A program made the translations under genes and the position numbers. Shown here piece after piece: positions 53,655 to 62,000 of a stretch of DNA of 64,000 nt. The stretch comes from a virus: IMG/VR virus record IMGVR_UViG_3300022744_000022, positions 1 through 64,000 of that record. One strand, 5' to 3'. Below the pieces are notes generated by a model. That model searched no databases, had not been told where the DNA came from, and saw only the letters and a program-made list of their open reading frames with translations. Each line of letters opens with the position of its first letter. Positions within the stretch are counted from its first letter, which is position 1.

Positions 53655-54531
53655 TGGTGCGGGGCTGCCTAAAGGCTTCGTGTACAAGATTCAGAATACA
53701 TTGAACGGTAAAGTCTATATAGGCCAAACGACCCGAGGCATAGACGACCGTTGGCGGGAACATGTACGGAACAGCTACCGGGGTAAGTCTTCCCCACTTT
53801 GTGACGCTATTCGCGAATTCGGCCCGGCAACTTTTACGGTCCAAGAGTTGCCTCACACCAAGTCATTGCGCAGCGGAGAGTACGAGTGGATTAGGTACTA
53901 TAACAGTATGGATCCACGTTTTGGTTACAATGTTGCAGGCAGCGGATCAGAGCACTCCGAAGAGCGCCGACGGAAGATGTCCGTAGCCATGAAAAGAGTC
54001 TGGGCTGACCCTGAAACGCGAAACAAAATTACCAAGGCTATTCGTGGTGCGAACACCTCTGATGCAGTAAAAAAGAGGCGAACTAGGGGGCAACTTGTTC
54101 GGATGTCGCAGCAAGCTGAGAGATCAAAAATCGCTCTGTCTGTGACCGAATCATGGGCTGATCCTTTGACGGCACAACGTCACCGTTTGGCCATCGAAAA
54201 AATTAAGCCAGATCAATCCGATCGGATGCGGCAACGGATGTCAGATCCCGTTACGAAGGCTCAACTCGTGGCCGCCAGTAAACTGGCTTTAGCACACGCA
54301 GATGTGAAGGTTCGGCAGTCGGAACGGATGCGTCGTCGCATGGCAGATCCGAAGGTGAAGTTAGAACACGCCGCAAAGATGAAACTCGCTTGGGTAGACC
54401 CGGAGTCTCGATCCAAAAGGATTGCGGCTATGAAAGACGCACAGTCTGATCCAGCGCTGCGGGCACGTAAATCAGAGGCCATGAAGCGCACTTGGGCCAA
54501 GAAGAACGCTAAGTCGAGAAACTCCCTATAA
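53644..54531 (+). CDS. GIY-YIG endonuclease with C-terminal DNA-binding repeats (295 aa)
   Basis: Residues about 10-100 are the GIY-YIG domain: GFVYKI, GKVYIGQT, RWREHVR with the catalytic Arg, and EYEWIRYYN with the conserved Glu. From about residue 110 the protein is a tandem of short basic repeats with a recurring W-A-DP or MADP element (VWADPETRNK; SWADPLTAQR; MADPKVKLE; AWVDPESRSK), like the NUMOD-type DNA-binding repeats of homing endonucleases. It overlaps the XRE gene by 11 nt, with GGAGG at proper distance from its ATG. It is probably a free-standing mobile gene. Local base composition is more AT-rich than the virion genes. Confidence 0.85.
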   Translation: MGADGAGLPKGFVYKIQNTLNGKVYIGQTTRGIDDRWREHVRNSYRGKSSPLCDAIREFGPATFTVQELPHTKSLRSGEYEWIRYYNSMDPRFGYNVAGSGSEHSEERRRKMSVAMKRVWADPETRNKITKAIRGANTSDAVKKRRTRGQLVRMSQQAERSKIALSVTESWADPLTAQRHRLAIEKIKPDQSDRMRQRMSDPVTKAQLVAASKLALAHADVKVRQSERMRRRMADPKVKLEHAAKMKLAWVDPESRSKRIAAMKDAQSDPALRARKSEAMKRTWAKKNAKSRNSL

Positions 54532-54547
54532 GCCCGCCCATTTGAAC

Positions 54548-54561
54548 GGGGCCGTAGCCCC
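54548..54561 (+). terminator. Short GC-rich hairpin after the endonuclease gene
   Basis: GGGGC CGTA GCCCC forms a 5-bp stem after the GIY-YIG stop, without a T-tract. It sits between ATG 54542 and ATG 54590, which argues against the earlier start of the next gene. Confidence 0.35.
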
Positions 54562-54589
54562 CTCGAAATCGGATCAGAGGGCAATAGCG

Positions 54590-57500
54590 ATGACTTCAAA
54601 CTTCGGGCCGGGCGTGTCGCGTGTTTTGGAAGCTGCGGGCACGCAGTACACAACGGCGATTTGGCAGCAGGGTAAGCCGCCGACGGATTCTGCGCTGAAT
54701 TTGATGCAGCAGTTGGCGACTGGCGCTGTGCAGTCCGCCGTGCTCCGGGGGATGCCGAGCGGGTTCTTGGGTAACGAGTCCAACCCACAGGCGTCTTTTT
54801 TAACTGATAGCCGCTGGTCGAATTTCTTCCAGTTCGGGCCTCAGCGTACCGGCGAGCAACAGGCCATCATGTGGGCCAACGTAGCAGGTTTCCTTATACC
54901 CGTGACGGGCACTCGAACCGGAACCCCGCCTGGAAGCCCCGACAACGTTCGGACCACGAACATCATCGCGCTGGATCCTCCGCCCGCGAACTCAGGTGAC
55001 TTCCGAATCGACTTTGCCTTCCTGGAAGTCTGGCAAGCTCGTGTTCAACCCAACCCCTCGACCACGAACAAGCCCGCAGCGAGTGCCATCTACAAATACG
55101 GCAACGTAGAAGGTGGCGCGAGCTTCTTGGCTGACGATTTGATCGATCCGAGTCTTGGATTCGAGACTGAGCAGCGCGTCCAGCTCCAGTACCGAATCCG
55201 TGTCGTGAAGGGCCTCGTGGGGCTCACCTCGAACCCCGATGGCTTCGACCCAGTGGTGGTCAAGGCGCAGGGTGCTGCCGCTGCTCCGACCGCCTACACG
55301 TTCACGAACATGCGTCAGGCTTTGGGCGACCCGGGCTTGTGGCGTGCCGGTGATGGGACTCAGAATGCCCTTGGGACCGTGGACGGCTACACGTACGCGA
55401 TTCCGATCTCGGCCATCTTCCGCCGCAACTCGGTGGTGTGGGGTGGTAACCCCAGTCAGAACCTCAACGGTGGTTTCAACCGTAACCCCACGGCAGTGGA
55501 TCGCCTTGGGATCAAGACGTTTTCTACGGTTCCTACGCTGGCCGCCGATCTCTCGGCTGCTGCCACGTCGGCAACCCTAGTATCGGCCACCAACTTGCCG
55601 ATGCCCTTGACTCCCGCGACTCCCGTCACGATTCAAATCGGTGACGAGATCATGACCTATAGTTCGATCACGGGCACTACCGTGAACGGCTTGGTCCGGG
55701 GTCAAAATGGCACGCTCGCAGAGGCGCACAAATCGGGCCTCACCATCAAGGTTTTGTCGGGTCGTCCTGATGGCCTGTACTCGGATCAGATTGCGAACTC
55801 CGACATCCTTGACCTGCGGCACCTAGTTAATCCGAACGGGATGGACTTCGACGCGCTGCTCAAGTCGAACCTAGACAAGCTTCTGCGTGGGCAACTTCGC
55901 GCCAACTGGAAGCGTTCCGGCGGCGGCCCCCAGGGCAGCTTCGTCCACTACCAGGATGCCATCCAGTCCGCTGCGGTTTCCTTGGGTGTCACGCAGCTCG
56001 ATGCTCCCGACAACATTCGCATGGTGTTCTCGGATGCCGCTACGATTCAGCCCGTAGAGTTGGTGGCTCAACCCTTCGGCAGCCCCTACGCCGGTCCTGG
56101 TCAAGCCATCAACGCCACTTGGTCCTTGAGTCTTACGGTCAACACAACTCTTCAAACCGTGGGACAACAGTTCACGGCTGGGGACACGATCGTAATCCCT
56201 GTGAACCAGCTCAAGAACGGGCTGCAAGCCGGTGCCACGGATCAGGTTCGTTGGCTCAACGACGGTGTGGTGGGTGCCATCCAGTTGCGCCTGGAAGGCG
56301 AGACGGGCGATCTTCCTTCAAGCATGTACACGGTAACTCCAGCGGTCCCGGGGCCCAATGAGGATCTCACGATTACGTTGGGTGGCACCTTCCCAGCGCA
56401 GCTTTCAACAACAGCCTCTCCGCGTTTGCTGCACATCCGAGCCCACATCGTCTACGGTGCAGGTCGGGGCCTTTCGCGTCGGCCGGACTCGCTGCATTCG
56501 ATCAGTTACCTGAATCCTTCGGCGGATCTGTTGGTTCAGCAGGCTGGTGTCCCCTTGAGCAATAAGGGTTCGAGAGTCTCGTGGGCTCCTTTGTGGAGCA
56601 AGTACCGCAGCAGCGTCTTCAACAACGCTCTGCCGTCTACCGCTGAGATGTACGCGGATCTCGGAAGCAAGACCGTGATCGCCACGCCTTTCCGGCGGGT
56701 CAACTTCACGCAGGGCTTGCTCACGATCGACGGTGACGCAGCTAACCCTCACCCCGACGCGATCGTTGGTGCCCCGACTTCGGGTACAATCGCTGCCGTA
56801 AATTCCCCGACGATCAACGTAGCTTCCACGCTCAACACTGCCGTTGGAAACGCCCTGGTGATCGCCAGCGGTCCGGGAACTGGGCGCTACACCATCACAG
56901 GTCTTGTCGCTAACACCTCCATCACGGTGGATCGCCCGATTCGGGCTAACGCTGTGGCGGTCACCTTCACCATCCATACGGCACAAGGCTGCATGCCCGC
57001 GTTCACCAAGACGGGTGCCGCTAAGTGGGGCACTACAGATCCGTTAGGCATGTTCTGCGGTCAAGGTGCCGGTGGCCCCGCGTACAACAGCATCTACGTA
57101 ACTCTGCCGAGACACTTGGTGCCTGGTTGGGGCGAGCTTCACGTCCCTCTGCTCCACACGGATACGGCAGCTTTCGCCCAAGGCCTCAACTACATTACGA
57201 ACAGTGGGACAGGTTCAAGCTTTTCAGACTCAGACAAGAATTTCGTAAACTACAACCCAAATACGGGTTACACGTATGCAGGGTTCTCAACTCTGAATCT
57301 GAACACCTCCCTTCCCTCCGTTTACAACAACGCCTTCAACTATGTGGGCAACAATTACGCGGGGATGCGCTTCTTCACGGATACCCGGGGACTTGGCCGT
57401 CAAGGTCTGGAGTTGCCTCCTTTCTATGGTGTTGCTCGTTTGTTCGCTGTCTATGAAGTGGCGGACTACCTTGGGGCAGGCGGGTCTGGGTTTGATCCCA

Positions 57501-58936
57501 CAACCCGCATCCCGACTGGCGGTGGGGCAACGAATCTGCTTCGTCAAGCGATGCCTCAAGGATCGGGACCATCCTTCTGGGTTGAGATCGACTCCGACGG
57601 GGACTCCACGTTCATCCTGAACGCCAACGCGATCGACATCACCAAGTCTCCGAACCCGATCGCAAACTTCGGGGCGGGTAACTACGTGATCGAGGCTTCT
57701 GTGTTCGGGTTTGATCGCGGCACTTTCGACCTTGGGTCGGAAGCCCGTCTGGTTTTGACTAACCCTTTTGGTATCGGTGGTAACCCCGGGACTGGGGATA
57801 GTTGGACCAACGTAGGCACGGGGTCTGTGAGCCTAGTGACCCGTTCCAACAACATCAACAAGCTGGTCGCAGGGCCTTCAGCGATCATCCCTGGCCCGGC
57901 CGAACCGTCGGATCAGATCCTCGTCAACTACTCCCGCACTGTCTACCAGGGCGATGCGTGGGGCAGTCAGACCAACTACGCAGACATCCCGTACGCCCCG
58001 GGTCCCCTGACCTCGGGAACCGCGTACCAGATCGATTCCACGGATCTGGATCCCAACGCTTTGACCCGTCCCAACCAGAAGGTTTTGGAGGTGCTCGCCA
58101 GCACGAGCTTCTCCACGGACCTCGGAACGGGCCGTTACTCGGCTGACGCCACTACCACGACCCTGGACTTCAAGGACGTGGGGTACGAGGATCCGACGGT
58201 CTATCCGCCGACCTCGGGTATTGCCGATCGTCCCAAGGTGTTGCCCAACAACTACTCGGCTCAGGATGTGACGAACATCGGAACCGAGTACCTGGGCTGC
58301 ACGGAGCGCTTGCCGTTGGGTGCCTTGTTCCGCGACAAGGACTTCCGAGGGCAGGTCTTCACGTACCTCCCGTCCCCGTTGGTCTACTCGGATCAGGTTG
58401 GTGCAGGTCCCTCTACAAGCCTTGCTCCGAGTCACTCGGGTGATCAGGACGAAGTGTTGCTCACCACCGCATCTTCGGGCGTGGGCTCGCCGGGCGACCT
58501 TCTGGTTCATGTAGATGGTGAGCAGGGCAACTACAACTTGCTCACCAACTTCCGTGTGACTCGTGGCGGCTCTGTGTTCACGGCCTCCGGGGCGAACCCC
58601 GGTGGAACCGTGGCGTTGCAGAACCAGGCGTCGTTGGCTCAAACCAACCACGTCAACGTGCTGCAAGGCCGGGCCATGCTGGTCCGTAACACGGTCACGA
58701 ACGTGGGGGCTACGGAAGTCTCAGCGGGTGATGAGCTGATGCTGCTCATCCTGACGACGGTCCAGCGTCCTGCGGTTGGTACGGTGGACCCCTCAGTGGT
58801 TCTCATCGGCACCAACGGTACCGGCGAAGGCTACTCGGCCGCCGACCTCTACCGTATCGAGGGTCACCCCTTGGTCCGTAACAACGTTCGAGTAAACCTG
58901 GATCCGGCGACCATCCCGCTGGCCAAGAGGGGTTGA
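54590..58936 (+). CDS. Large virion protein, paralogue of the 42261 gene product (1448 aa)
   Basis: The frame is open from ATG 54542, but I choose ATG 54590 because AGAGGG lies about 8 nt upstream and the product then begins MTSNFGPGVSR, matching the paralogue's MTKNFGPAVSG. The N-terminal third corresponds to the N-terminal 330 residues of 42261-44831. It then carries a module with ADLSAAATSATLVSATNLP and IQIGDEIMTYSSITG (near 55540-55760), a class B module (near 56780) and further strand-rich domains. Extra length (about 600 residues) compared with the paralogue indicates domain gain. It is probably a second fibre or baseplate-attached surface protein. No enzymatic motif was seen. Confidence 0.65.
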   Translation: MTSNFGPGVSRVLEAAGTQYTTAIWQQGKPPTDSALNLMQQLATGAVQSAVLRGMPSGFLGNESNPQASFLTDSRWSNFFQFGPQRTGEQQAIMWANVAGFLIPVTGTRTGTPPGSPDNVRTTNIIALDPPPANSGDFRIDFAFLEVWQARVQPNPSTTNKPAASAIYKYGNVEGGASFLADDLIDPSLGFETEQRVQLQYRIRVVKGLVGLTSNPDGFDPVVVKAQGAAAAPTAYTFTNMRQALGDPGLWRAGDGTQNALGTVDGYTYAIPISAIFRRNSVVWGGNPSQNLNGGFNRNPTAVDRLGIKTFSTVPTLAADLSAAATSATLVSATNLPMPLTPATPVTIQIGDEIMTYSSITGTTVNGLVRGQNGTLAEAHKSGLTIKVLSGRPDGLYSDQIANSDILDLRHLVNPNGMDFDALLKSNLDKLLRGQLRANWKRSGGGPQGSFVHYQDAIQSAAVSLGVTQLDAPDNIRMVFSDAATIQPVELVAQPFGSPYAGPGQAINATWSLSLTVNTTLQTVGQQFTAGDTIVIPVNQLKNGLQAGATDQVRWLNDGVVGAIQLRLEGETGDLPSSMYTVTPAVPGPNEDLTITLGGTFPAQLSTTASPRLLHIRAHIVYGAGRGLSRRPDSLHSISYLNPSADLLVQQAGVPLSNKGSRVSWAPLWSKYRSSVFNNALPSTAEMYADLGSKTVIATPFRRVNFTQGLLTIDGDAANPHPDAIVGAPTSGTIAAVNSPTINVASTLNTAVGNALVIASGPGTGRYTITGLVANTSITVDRPIRANAVAVTFTIHTAQGCMPAFTKTGAAKWGTTDPLGMFCGQGAGGPAYNSIYVTLPRHLVPGWGELHVPLLHTDTAAFAQGLNYITNSGTGSSFSDSDKNFVNYNPNTGYTYAGFSTLNLNTSLPSVYNNAFNYVGNNYAGMRFFTDTRGLGRQGLELPPFYGVARLFAVYEVADYLGAGGSGFDPTTRIPTGGGATNLLRQAMPQGSGPSFWVEIDSDGDSTFILNANAIDITKSPNPIANFGAGNYVIEASVFGFDRGTFDLGSEARLVLTNPFGIGGNPGTGDSWTNVGTGSVSLVTRSNNINKLVAGPSAIIPGPAEPSDQILVNYSRTVYQGDAWGSQTNYADIPYAPGPLTSGTAYQIDSTDLDPNALTRPNQKVLEVLASTSFSTDLGTGRYSADATTTTLDFKDVGYEDPTVYPPTSGIADRPKVLPNNYSAQDVTNIGTEYLGCTERLPLGALFRDKDFRGQVFTYLPSPLVYSDQVGAGPSTSLAPSHSGDQDEVLLTTASSGVGSPGDLLVHVDGEQGNYNLLTNFRVTRGGSVFTASGANPGGTVALQNQASLAQTNHVNVLQGRAMLVRNTVTNVGATEVSAGDELMLLILTTVQRPAVGTVDPSVVLIGTNGTGEGYSAADLYRIEGHPLVRNNVRVNLDPATIPLAKRG

Positions 58937-58939
58937 TCC

Positions 58940-59185
58940 ATGCCGCTCATTCGTCGCAGCTACCTAGACCTCTCTCCTGAACAACGTCGTGAAGGTGCAA
59001 AGGTTGTGAGGGCTCGAATCACGGCTGCCTTGGGTAGCCCTGGTTTGGCACCTGATCAAATCCGTCAGCTCCAAGAGCAGATGCACAAGATCTCGATGTG
59101 GGAAGCCGGGACTGTAGGCCAAGCCTCACAGTCCGTAGATCAAGAATTGCTGACGAGTTTCGTGCGACGCTTTTCAGCGAACTAA
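58940..59185 (+). CDS. Small helical protein after the large virion gene (81 aa)
   Basis: The ATG follows the previous stop by 3 nt and has AGAGGGG about 8 nt upstream. The product is helical and charged (LDLSPEQRREGAKVVRARI; IRQLQEQMHKISM). The stop overlaps the end of the antisense gene by 4 nt. Function unknown; a chaperone or connector for the preceding surface protein is possible by position. Confidence 0.55.
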   Translation: MPLIRRSYLDLSPEQRREGAKVVRARITAALGSPGLAPDQIRQLQEQMHKISMWEAGTVGQASQSVDQELLTSFVRRFSAN

Positions 59186-59838
59186 CTTTTCTTGGGCGTA
59201 GGGTCCGTGTTGGACGGGAGCTGCTTGGCGATCTTGTCGGCGATGAGCGTGAAGCGTTTGTGCCAAGCAATCAGCTCTTTGTTGGCAGGGGTCTCGCTGA
59301 CTTCATCAACGTTGAACAAGGCATCGATCTCCTGTTTGGTGCGCAGTGATGCCTCGACCTTTTTGTTCTGTTGGATAGCCAACGGAAGAAAATCGTCAGC
59401 GTCCACTGTGGCACGGACAGCAGCTTCCTCTTTGTAATACAAGAGGTCGCGGTCGTACTTCTCGCGCAGGCTTTTGCGTTGACGGGGGATGGCCTTGCGG
59501 GTCTCCAGCACCTTTTGCCCATCTGCACGCGGCACCGCCGTAAGGGCGTGCAAAATCATCGTGATGTAAGTGTACGGGACTACGACTTTCGGGTAGTGAA
59601 CGGCGAGTTCGTTGAGAACCCAACACACTCGTTCACCGTGACTCTTCAAAGGCGGCGGGACGAATTTCTTCTGGTCCTTGATATCCTTGAGCAGCCTCAT
59701 TTGGGCGGACTTATCCCCCATGAAAACCACAGGTTTCACCTTAGCTTTTGAGGGCTTCGATGCCCGAGGGCTCTCGGCTTTGATCGTCGTCTTAGGGGTT
59801 TCGCGCAAGCGTCGGATGAGTTGTTCTTGTTTCGTCAC
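59182..59838 (-). CDS. Unknown basic protein, third gene of the antisense operon (218 aa)
   Basis: It starts with GTG whose last bases are the preceding stop (GTGA), with GGAGGA about 8 nt upstream, so it is translationally coupled to the J-domain gene. The N-terminal 50 residues are basic and disordered (Lys/Arg/Pro-rich). The remainder is mostly helical (VCWVLNELAVHYPKVVVPYT; KYDRDLLYYKEEAAVRA). It has no motif I know. Being co-expressed with a winged-helix and a J-domain protein, it could be a DNA or nucleoprotein-complex partner, but that is inference. Confidence 0.65.
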   Translation of the reverse strand: MTKQEQLIRRLRETPKTTIKAESPRASKPSKAKVKPVVFMGDKSAQMRLLKDIKDQKKFVPPPLKSHGERVCWVLNELAVHYPKVVVPYTYITMILHALTAVPRADGQKVLETRKAIPRQRKSLREKYDRDLLYYKEEAAVRATVDADDFLPLAIQQNKKVEASLRTKQEIDALFNVDEVSETPANKELIAWHKRFTLIADKIAKQLPSNTDPTPKKS

Positions 59839-60932
59839 GGTAAGGTTCCTCCATGTCTTTCGTGCAGAGCTTTGATGAGAACGAAGGCATCGGAGACGGC
59901 GATATACTTCTCGCTATCACCTCCGCGATCGGGGTGGTGCATGGCCGCGAGGCGCTTCCAGCGGGCCTTGACTAACGGGAGATCAATTATTTCGTCCGAT
60001 TTAGGTGTGATCAGATCGAGGGCTCGGAAAGCGGCACTGACCTCCCGTCGTTCGACAACTGAAATTCCGATTTGGTAACGCTGTACGGCACGTCGAAATG
60101 TGGCGACGAGATTCTTGAACTGCTGTTGGTAGTCTTGACGTAGAGTGATGGCATCAATCTCAGATACGCCTTGGATCTCAGCGTCCATCCATTTGAAGAA
60201 GTTCAGGCGGATCTCAGCTAGCACAGCGTCTTCACCCGGCACGGGTGATGTCTTTGGGGCTCGCTTTCGCGTCGTGTGGGCAGCCTGCGGCTCGGGGCCC
60301 CTGGTTGCGCTACGCACACCTACTTCGCGAGGCTCGGGCTTCTCAGGGTTAGCAGCTTGCGACTTCATACCGATAGCAGCGTTCTCCAGTTCCAGCTTGA
60401 ACTCATCGGACCAACCCCCGGTGCCGTGTCCTTTCTGATGGCGATCAAGGGTGCGCTCCAACACGTACTGAAGGCTAGAGTCCCAACTCATACCCGAGAG
60501 GGTATGGAATCTTTTGGCGTGTTCCAGAATGGCGCATGCCGTTGAAAGACCGTGGGCGGATTTGGTGGGCAAGATCTTCTCATCCAACGCTTGCCACACA
60601 ACGCTGATGTCACGCTCGCCCTTGAGGCGTCCCCGACCTGATCCGCAGTTACCGATAGTGAGCAGGTAATTGTAATCGTGCGAGGTGAGGGACGGGTCAT
60701 AATACCCGCAGATGACATGCGGGAATTTAGTCAGTGACGCCCCCGCCGCCAATGTGCTGGCAAAGTCCTTCCAGCGGTTCAAAAACTTAACTGCCAGATG
60801 ATAGCGGGTTTCGTAGTTGGCTTGAGGTGCTCTCTCTTGGAACTCCTGCACATAAGCCTGCACCTCAGGGGGTAAGAATTTCGGGATAGCGCTAAGGGTT
60901 GATGTTTTGGTGATCTTGCCAGGAGGTATCAT
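59835..60932 (-). CDS. J-domain (DnaJ-like) protein (365 aa)
   Basis: The start is set at 60932, where ATG overlaps the upstream stop (ATGA) with GAGGAGGG just before it; a longer ATG at 60959 lacks a site. The C-terminal 60 residues hold a J domain: KARWKRLAAMHHPDRGGD with the HPD tripeptide (59928-59936) and the closing SDAFVLIKALHE helix. J domains stimulate Hsp70 (DnaK) ATPase and recruit it to complexes. The J domain is C-terminal here, as in auxilin-like proteins, rather than N-terminal as in DnaJ. The N-terminal 300 residues are helical and otherwise unknown. The gene is flanked by coupled genes and may help recruit host DnaK to phage DNA. Confidence 0.8.
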   Translation of the reverse strand: MIPPGKITKTSTLSAIPKFLPPEVQAYVQEFQERAPQANYETRYHLAVKFLNRWKDFASTLAAGASLTKFPHVICGYYDPSLTSHDYNYLLTIGNCGSGRGRLKGERDISVVWQALDEKILPTKSAHGLSTACAILEHAKRFHTLSGMSWDSSLQYVLERTLDRHQKGHGTGGWSDEFKLELENAAIGMKSQAANPEKPEPREVGVRSATRGPEPQAAHTTRKRAPKTSPVPGEDAVLAEIRLNFFKWMDAEIQGVSEIDAITLRQDYQQQFKNLVATFRRAVQRYQIGISVVERREVSAAFRALDLITPKSDEIIDLPLVKARWKRLAAMHHPDRGGDSEKYIAVSDAFVLIKALHERHGGTLP

Positions 60933-61870
60933 GCGCCCTCCTCGAACCAAGCGAACCACCCGAGTTTAAGCAAACGAGACGCTTCCTCCTGCACAACTTC
61001 CCAAGTTCCGTTGTTGCGGGTTTTTAGAATTAACCCCCGTCGAGCCAGAGAGGCGAGAGAGCTAGAGAGGCTGATACCTGGTTTTTGAAGGGCTGCTGCC
61101 AGTTCACTAGTAGTAAACGTGCTAGACTTCACGTTGAGGATGTACAGCACAATTCGCGGGTCTTGTTTGGTGCGCGGGATGGGGTCCGGTGTTCCCGTCT
61201 TAGTTGTCCTAACCCAACGGTTGTCGATGCGGGTCACCCAACCCCAACGGTGGAGATTGGTCAGAGAGCTGCTGATTTTACCTACACCCACTCCCAGGTG
61301 CCCCGCCAGAGACTGACGGTCGATGCCTTCCGGGAAGGTGTCGAGCGCACTAAGGATGCGATCGGTAAAAGGGGATTCGCGGGTCTCCGACCGTATGCCG
61401 ATTGTGTCGGCAGAAATGGGCTTTGGGGCCTCCAGCAGACCCATCTCTGCCAGTAGACGCCCGGCTGGGCTTTCCAGCAGCCCCAGCTCTTCCAGCAGCT
61501 TCTCGGCAACTTGCATCGGGCAGGAAGGGTCGTTCGGTGGTGGGACCGCAGGGTCGTTCGGTGGTGGGACCGCAGCGTCGTTCGGTGGTGGGACCGCAGC
61601 GTCGTTCAAGATCTCAAGAGCGAGGGCCAAGCCGTCCGCTTCTCGCAGAGCTTCGGAGATGTCCAGTAAAAGATCTGAGGGGGCCGAGGGGAGGAAGCGG
61701 CGCAGCTTCAGCTCTGCTTCGACAGCCATTTCACAAGCGGTGTAATAGTTGCTGCCTGCTGCCAGCAGCTCTTTTGCGAGTGCAAGGAGGGCAGGGTTAG
61801 GCGTGGCTCCAAGGGACATGCAAGTACAGAGGTACACCAGGTAACGTCGTCGCGACAAGTCCAATGGCAC
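60929..61870 (-). CDS. Tandem winged-helix protein, first gene of the antisense operon (313 aa)
   Basis: Start at GTG 61870, no strong ribosome site. Residues about 1-85 are helical. A Pro/Asp/Ala repeat segment (NDAAVPPP x3) forms a linker. Two winged-helix-like units follow: about 165-225 (TFPEGIDRQSLAGHLGVG, then LHRWGWVTRI) and about 235-295 (TTSELAAALQKPGISL, then LARRGLILKT). This suggests DNA binding as a repressor, replication initiator or origin-binding protein. It is coupled to the J-domain gene by ATGA. The promoter side faces the repeats at 61889-61920. Confidence 0.7.
   Translation of the reverse strand: MPLDLSRRRYLVYLCTCMSLGATPNPALLALAKELLAAGSNYYTACEMAVEAELKLRRFLPSAPSDLLLDISEALREADGLALALEILNDAAVPPPNDAAVPPPNDPAVPPPNDPSCPMQVAEKLLEELGLLESPAGRLLAEMGLLEAPKPISADTIGIRSETRESPFTDRILSALDTFPEGIDRQSLAGHLGVGVGKISSSLTNLHRWGWVTRIDNRWVRTTKTGTPDPIPRTKQDPRIVLYILNVKSSTFTTSELAAALQKPGISLSSSLASLARRGLILKTRNNGTWEVVQEEASRLLKLGWFAWFEEGA
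61527..61607 (-). repeat. 24-bp in-frame tandem repeat, 3 copies plus partial
   Basis: Three almost identical 24-bp units (61527-61550, 61551-61574, 61575-61598) and a partial fourth (61599-61607) encode an NDxAVPPP linker in the winged-helix protein. One base differs between units 1-2 and unit 3. The in-frame length keeps the protein intact. The unit number may vary between relatives. Confidence 0.85.
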
Positions 61871-61888
61871 TCAGGAGTCTGTTTTTAC

Positions 61889-61920
61889 GCGGAAAGTTTC
61901 CGCAGTTTCCGCAGTTTGCG
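61889..61920. promoter_or_regulatory. Inverted and direct repeats between divergent genes
   Basis: GCGGAAA G TTTCCGC (61889-61903) is a perfect inverted repeat. TTTCCGCAG occurs twice in direct order (61897-61905 and 61906-61914), followed by TTTGCG. The region lies just upstream of the winged-helix gene on the minus strand and about 80 bp before the methylase-like gene on the plus strand. An operator for the winged-helix protein is the natural hypothesis; no core promoter was identified. Confidence 0.5.
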
Positions 61921-62000
61921 TGGTCTAGGCACTTATCAAGTCTGTGCCAGGCGTCTCTCAGAGTTTTTGGAGGGGGTTTCGGCGGGTGTAGCTCAGGGGC

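Noticed and set aside
54542-54589. Earlier ATG for the large virion protein
   Set aside because: A hairpin lies within the extra 48 bases and the paralogue begins at the equivalent of 54590, which also has the better ribosome site.
61527-61607. Possible CRISPR-like repeats
   Set aside because: The units are contiguous with no spacers and lie in frame within a coding sequence, so this is a protein-coding tandem repeat.
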